Shown here: positions 60,757-64,000 of the stretch, in pieces
How the letters are laid out: every line of letters begins with the position of its first letter
Numbering within the stretch: position 1 is the stretch's first letter
Program-made: the position numbers and the translations under genes
Notes under the pieces: generated by a model
What the model was told of the DNA's origin: nothing
Seen by the model: only the letters and a program-made list of their open reading frames with translations
Databases searched by the model: none
Source: Chitinophagales bacterium
Lineage (GTDB): Bacteria; Bacteroidota; Bacteroidia; Chitinophagales; Chitinophagaceae
Direction: 5' to 3'
DNA length: 64,000 bases
Assembly (NCBI GenBank): GCA_020636505.1
Contig: JACJXR010000002.1
Span: 248,001-312,000, forward strand

Positions 60757-62129
60757 TACCCTACGAAAACAGTTTTGATATTGGTGAACTCGCGAATACC
60801 ATACTTGCTCAACTCTCTACCATATCCACTCTGCTTAACTCCTCCAAATGGTAAGCGTGGGTCGGAATGTACAAATGCATTCACAAAACAATTACCCGCT
60901 TGCATTTGTGTTGCAGCAATACGTTCCGCCTTCTTTTTGTTTTTGGAAAATATTCCGCCACCCAAACCATAGATGGTATCGTTGGCGAGTTTGATGGCGT
61001 GAGTCTCGTCTTTCGCTTCTATTATTGCAGCAACAGGGCCGAATAATTCTTCATCGTATGCAGGCATACCTTTATTTACATTAGTTAGTACGGTTGGCGG
61101 ATAAAATGCACCGTCACCTTCAGGTATATAGCCACCGCATAGCAGCTTTGCTCCTTTGGCGATACTGTCTTGTACTTGTTTGTGTAGATTGTTGCGAAGG
61201 TCTGCACGCGCTTGTGGGCCTATGCGATTATTCTTATCCATAGGATCGCCGAAAGTAGCAGCTTCCATCTCTGCCACCATTCTTGATTCAAACTCTTTGC
61301 GTACGGACTTCTCCACCACAAAACGCTTAGCACAAACACAGCTTTGTCCGGAGTTGACCAACCTACCCTGCACACAAGTTTTTACCGCAAGGTCCATATC
61401 GGCATCTGCGAATACGATATATGCATCGCTACCTCCCAATTCCAATACTTGCTTCTTCACTTCGGATGCTGCAACGGATGCGACCTTTTTACCTGCATCG
61501 GTACTGCCTGTGAACGTGACCGCAGCAATCGCCTCATGTCTTATGATAGGCTCCACTTCTTTGCCCGGTACTACCAGTGTATGAAACAATCCTTTGGGAG
61601 CACCTGCATCTTTTACAATTTTTTCAATCGCCAATGCACAACCCGTAACGTTGGAAGCGTGCTTCAACACCATCGTATTGCCCGCCATCAATATCGGACC
61701 CATCGCACGAAACACCTGCCAGTAAGGGAAGTTCCAAGGCATGATGGCCAACACGACACCTAACGGTTGATAAGACACATAGCTCTTGCTTGCTTCCGTC
61801 TCCACTATTTCATCTGCTATGAAATTCTTTGCATATTTAGCGTAGTACTCCATATTCATCGCGCACTTCTCCACTTCTGCAATGCTCTGCTGTATAGGCT
61901 TACCCATTTCCGCAGTAGCCAGCTCCGCCAATTTCTGTTTTTCTTGCTTCAATTGTTTGGCTATCTTCTTCAACACAGCTGTACGTGCATTCATCGAAAG
62001 TTGTCTCCAATCTTCATATGCATTTGCCGCCGACTTCAATTTGCGCTCTATCTTTTTGCTATCATCTACCGTGTAAGTTTTGATATCTTTTCCCGTTGCA
62101 GGATTGATGGAAGTGACTGTATTTGACAT
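60756..62129 (-). CDS. Aldehyde dehydrogenase (succinate-semialdehyde dehydrogenase-like)
   Basis: A 457-residue NAD(P)-dependent enzyme that oxidises an aldehyde to an acid. The core motifs are present: IMPWNFPYWQVFRAMGPIL, FTGSTDAGKKVA, LELGGSDAYIV (general-base Glu), NSGQSCVCAKRFVV (catalytic Cys) and ELFGPVAAII. It resembles the shorter GabD/Sad group, hence the succinate-semialdehyde call. I start at the ATG of MSNTVTSINPATGK. The longer frame adds 28 residues that do not match the family. Confidence 0.92.
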   Translation of the reverse strand: MSNTVTSINPATGKDIKTYTVDDSKKIERKLKSAANAYEDWRQLSMNARTAVLKKIAKQLKQEKQKLAELATAEMGKPIQQSIAEVEKCAMNMEYYAKYAKNFIADEIVETEASKSYVSYQPLGVVLAIMPWNFPYWQVFRAMGPILMAGNTMVLKHASNVTGCALAIEKIVKDAGAPKGLFHTLVVPGKEVEPIIRHEAIAAVTFTGSTDAGKKVASVAASEVKKQVLELGGSDAYIVFADADMDLAVKTCVQGRLVNSGQSCVCAKRFVVEKSVRKEFESRMVAEMEAATFGDPMDKNNRIGPQARADLRNNLHKQVQDSIAKGAKLLCGGYIPEGDGAFYPPTVLTNVNKGMPAYDEELFGPVAAIIEAKDETHAIKLANDTIYGLGGGIFSKNKKKAERIAATQMQAGNCFVNAFVHSDPRLPFGGVKQSGYGRELSKYGIREFTNIKTVFVG

Positions 62130-62233
62130 AACTGTTCGTTTCTGTAGTGTAAAACTACGGTTGAATATTTTATTGACAGATAAAGCCTGCCAATACTCAT
62201 ATAAGTTTAACAAGAAAGCAACGCTCCGGTTGT

Positions 62234-62920
62234 CTATCCGAAGAACTGTCGGATATGAAACAGCAGATGAGGAATATTTGCCTGCTCTATCGGGTGGTGC
62301 GTATTGGGCAGCATACCCATTTGTGCATTGGGTAATGTTTTATATACGTTCAATGTTTCTTCAAGGGTTATCATTTTATCTCTGTCGCCCAATAATATCA
62401 ATGAGGGCGTTTCGATGTTTGAATAATCTTCGAGCTTCAAAGGATTATCCTGCCCCATGGCATTGAGCATATCAATCGTTCTGATGAACAGCTCTTTCCA
62501 ATCGTTGGGTGCGTGACGCTCCGCCAATGCTTTGGCAAAAGCCGGGACTTTCTCTTCTATCTTATCCGCTTGCAACATTTTGGTTTCTTTGGCGGCGGTT
62601 GGTTCATCCCAATGAAACTTGGTCGCCAGCGTTACTATCTTCTCCACCCTTTCAGGATGATGCTTGGCCAACATCATAGCCACATAGCCGCCCATGCTGT
62701 AACCGAATATGGAAACCTTGTCGATGCCCTTCTCGTTGAGAAAGTTCAAAACTTCATCGGCAAATAGTTTTATCGAAAGCGGCTCTTCAGGAAACGGTTT
62801 ACCTCCATGACCGGCAAAATCAAACCTATGTACATCGTAAGTATCGCTTAACGAGTTGGCAATATCACTAAGTTGGTCCGATGCACCGATGGCGCCATGT
62901 AGAAAAAGTACCCTTTGCAT
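62234..62920 (-). CDS. Alpha/beta hydrolase
   Basis: A 228-residue alpha/beta-fold hydrolase with oxyanion segment LFLHGAIGAS, nucleophile elbow FGYSMGGYVA (Ser), acid ILLGDRDKM (Asp) and base LPNTHHPIEQ (His). A short cap is inserted between. It resembles small esterases and lactonases, and the substrate is unknown. I start at the ATG at 62920. A GTG eight codons upstream is the alternative. The gene has no membrane signal and is probably cytoplasmic. Confidence 0.9.
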   Translation of the reverse strand: MQRVLFLHGAIGASDQLSDIANSLSDTYDVHRFDFAGHGGKPFPEEPLSIKLFADEVLNFLNEKGIDKVSIFGYSMGGYVAMMLAKHHPERVEKIVTLATKFHWDEPTAAKETKMLQADKIEEKVPAFAKALAERHAPNDWKELFIRTIDMLNAMGQDNPLKLEDYSNIETPSLILLGDRDKMITLEETLNVYKTLPNAQMGMLPNTHHPIEQANIPHLLFHIRQFFG

Positions 62921-62947
62921 GGTTTGAAGATAGGACGTGAGCACAAA

Positions 62948-62979
62948 TAAAAAAAGCAGCCACTAAGGCTGCTCTTTTT
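62948..62979. terminator. Terminator between the secreted protein and the hydrolase genes
   Basis: 7-bp stem agcagcc / ggctgct with a 5-base loop (62955-62973). On the minus strand it is followed by at least seven T, and it lies 32 bases after the secreted protein's stop. T also follows on the plus strand. Confidence 0.85.
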
Positions 62980-63004
62980 TATTTAAACCGAGAGAGACAA
63001 TATC

Positions 63005-63565
63005 TTATTCTTGAGTAGCTGTGTAAACAACATCTACACTGTAAGTACCTGCAGGGTATGCAAAACCAGGAGTTGCTTTGTACTTCACACTGAAAGTTTG
63101 GTTACCACCACGGTCTGCAGTAGTGATCAAATCTTGGTCAGAGCTGCTCAAAGTAGCGTATGCACTGTTAGAGAACGGGTTGGCTATTGAACCACCTGTA
63201 CCGTTTGCAGTTACTTTGATTCCCAAAACACCGCTTACAGGCATTGTTGGAGCAGGTGAAGTGTTACCTGTGTATGAGAAGTTGGTAGCGTTAGCCTTAA
63301 CAGCTACTGAGAAATTCTTGTTTGAACGTACTTTCAATTCTTGAGCATCAGACTCAACACCGTTAGCGTAATCGTTAACTGTGGTGAATGGGATGTTTAC
63401 GTCAGCACCTGTAGCAGAACCGTTACCTGTGAAAGTAATTTCGATTGCGTTGCTCAATACAAGGTTAGTTGTTTGAGAAGCTGAACTTGTTTGGTCTGCT
63501 TGGTTTTGAGCGTTAGCTGCGAAACCTAGAGAAGCGAAAACTGCGATTGCGATGATCTTTTTCAT
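63005..63565 (-). CDS. Secreted beta-sandwich protein of unknown function
   Basis: A 186-residue exported protein: signal peptide (MKKIIAIAVFASLGFAANAQ), then Thr/Ser/Asn/Gly-rich strands (FTGNGSATGADVNIPFTTVND, LKVRSNKNFSVAVKANATNF, GNQTFSVKYKATPGFAYPAG) ending YSVDVVYTATQE. The pattern resembles a WxL- or spore-coat-U-type surface sandwich, a tentative match. Uniform, favourable codons and a strong terminator suggest high expression. A -7-like box CACCTTTG (63641-63648, one mismatch) lies 75 bases upstream. Confidence 0.8.
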   Translation of the reverse strand: MKKIIAIAVFASLGFAANAQNQADQTSSASQTTNLVLSNAIEITFTGNGSATGADVNIPFTTVNDYANGVESDAQELKVRSNKNFSVAVKANATNFSYTGNTSPAPTMPVSGVLGIKVTANGTGGSIANPFSNSAYATLSSSDQDLITTADRGGNQTFSVKYKATPGFAYPAGTYSVDVVYTATQE

Positions 63566-63803
63566 AATTGTTGTTTTTGTTTGTTCTTGTTAAGTTGTTT
63601 GTTTTAAAAGTTTTTTTTCGATTTGTCGTTGATGACAATACAAAGGTGCGACACGGGGGCAAATGGGGACGAATATTTGCCCTTTGTTAACCCCTGATTA
63701 GCAACCGAGTAACAACCCGTTAACAAATAATCAAGCCTTAATTTCATCATAACTCATTGTAAATGAATTACATTAACTTTACGATACACCCAAATACCGT
63801 AAT

Positions 63804-64000
63804 ATGAAGCTATCCAACTCCACATTTGCATTAACACTGTTAACAAGCCTGATATTATTCTCCGGTTGTGGTAACAGCACCACCAAAAAGGCCGAAGAAC
63901 CCATATTGAAAGATATACGCCTACCCAAAGGCTTCAGTATAGATATATATGCGGAAGGTGTGGAGAATGCACGCTCTATGGTGATGGGTGATAAGGGAAC
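63804..64000 (+). CDS. Sorbosone dehydrogenase-like lipoprotein, N-terminal part
   Basis: The gene is cut by the window edge, leaving 65 residues. A signal peptide with lipobox (ILFSGC, Cys22) is followed by NSTTKKAEEPILKDIRLPKGF and SIDIYAEGVENARSMVMGDKG. This start is typical of the exported glucose/sorbosone-dehydrogenase-like beta-propeller family (PQQ- or calcium-binding propeller, often fused to cytochrome c). The main domain lies outside the window, so the assignment is provisional. Confidence 0.6.
   Translation, partial: MKLSNSTFALTLLTSLILFSGCGNSTTKKAEEPILKDIRLPKGFSIDIYAEGVENARSMVMGDKG

Noticed and set aside
1..64000. Possible prophage, insertion sequence, CRISPR array or defence island
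   Set aside because: No integrase, transposase, terminal repeats, regularly spaced repeats, restriction or toxin genes were seen. The AT-rich gene at 59386 is the only sign of possible transfer.

Overview
The window looks like chromosomal DNA of a member of the Bacteroidota, most likely a Chitinophagaceae-like soil or freshwater bacterium. This is an inference. It rests on a fused LpxC-FabZ gene, families that are common in this phylum (DUF2027, DUF2807 head-GIN, HYC_CC_PP, MmcQ/YjbR, DUF2147, paired M16 peptidases, a TonB receptor with an N-terminal carboxypeptidase-like domain), almost no Shine-Dalgarno sequences, and repeated matches to the phylum's -33 TTG / -7 TAnnTTTG promoter. I see no rRNA, tRNA, CRISPR array, integrase, transposase or phage gene. 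The gene order is mostly that of a stable core genome.

Layout. 1-2136 (minus): the start of a DUF2027 protein, rdgB, and a 3-hydroxyacyl-CoA dehydrogenase. 2325-9003 (plus): a lipoprotein, a membrane transglutaminase, a class A penicillin-binding protein and an HD hydrolase. 9084-13012 (plus): lipid A genes lpxD, lpxC-fabZ and lpxA, joined by start-stop overlaps, then an ABC ATPase. 13081-19366: an MFS transporter, a YggS-type PLP protein, panB, HMG-CoA lyase, UPF0145, mqnA (futalosine menaquinone route), rnhA and a CDF metal transporter. 19375-23050 (minus): a penicillin-acylase-like hydrolase and a lytic transglycosylase. 23172-31364 (minus): rpoC and rpoB, with no ribosomal protein genes upstream. 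31784-33307 (plus): a tiny lipoprotein, a MauE-thioredoxin fusion and a 36-codon membrane ORF. 33330-38663 (minus): a GT39/GT2 pair, rpsP, an outer-membrane barrel and ffh.

38867-44029 holds a RicT/PSP1 protein, an ICMT-type methyltransferase, a cupin, an unknown secreted protein, an iodotyrosine-deiodinase-like flavoprotein, a CAP-domain lipoprotein and a DUF2147 protein. 44092-49111 (minus) is a cytochrome oxidase assembly operon: heme O synthase, two subunit III genes, subunit IV, SCO1, DUF420, a small CxxC membrane protein and a head-GIN lipoprotein. Oxidase subunits I and II are not in the window. 49566-55353 carries an EamA transporter, a DinB-like protein, an HxpB-like phosphatase and a complementary M16 peptidase pair. 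55401-58903 (minus) ends in a metal-type unit (HYC_CC_PP, HMA protein, TonB receptor). 58989-64000 carries an FlK-type thioesterase, an AT-rich UDG-like gene, SGNH hydrolase, aldehyde dehydrogenase, alpha/beta hydrolase, a secreted protein and the start of a sorbosone-dehydrogenase-like lipoprotein.

Most of the window is housekeeping, and I do not see a clear multi-gene defence or mobile system. The best leads are the HYC_CC_PP/HMA/TonB unit, the deiodinase-like enzyme with its substrate-lid residues intact, the M16 pair with split catalytic features and an extra C-terminal domain, the FlK-like thioesterase with exact catalytic spacing, the CDF transporter with an altered metal site, and -7 promoter boxes so close to start codons that leaderless mRNAs are likely. 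Starts were moved from the longest reading frame wherever a signal peptide, promoter box or gene overlap argued for it.
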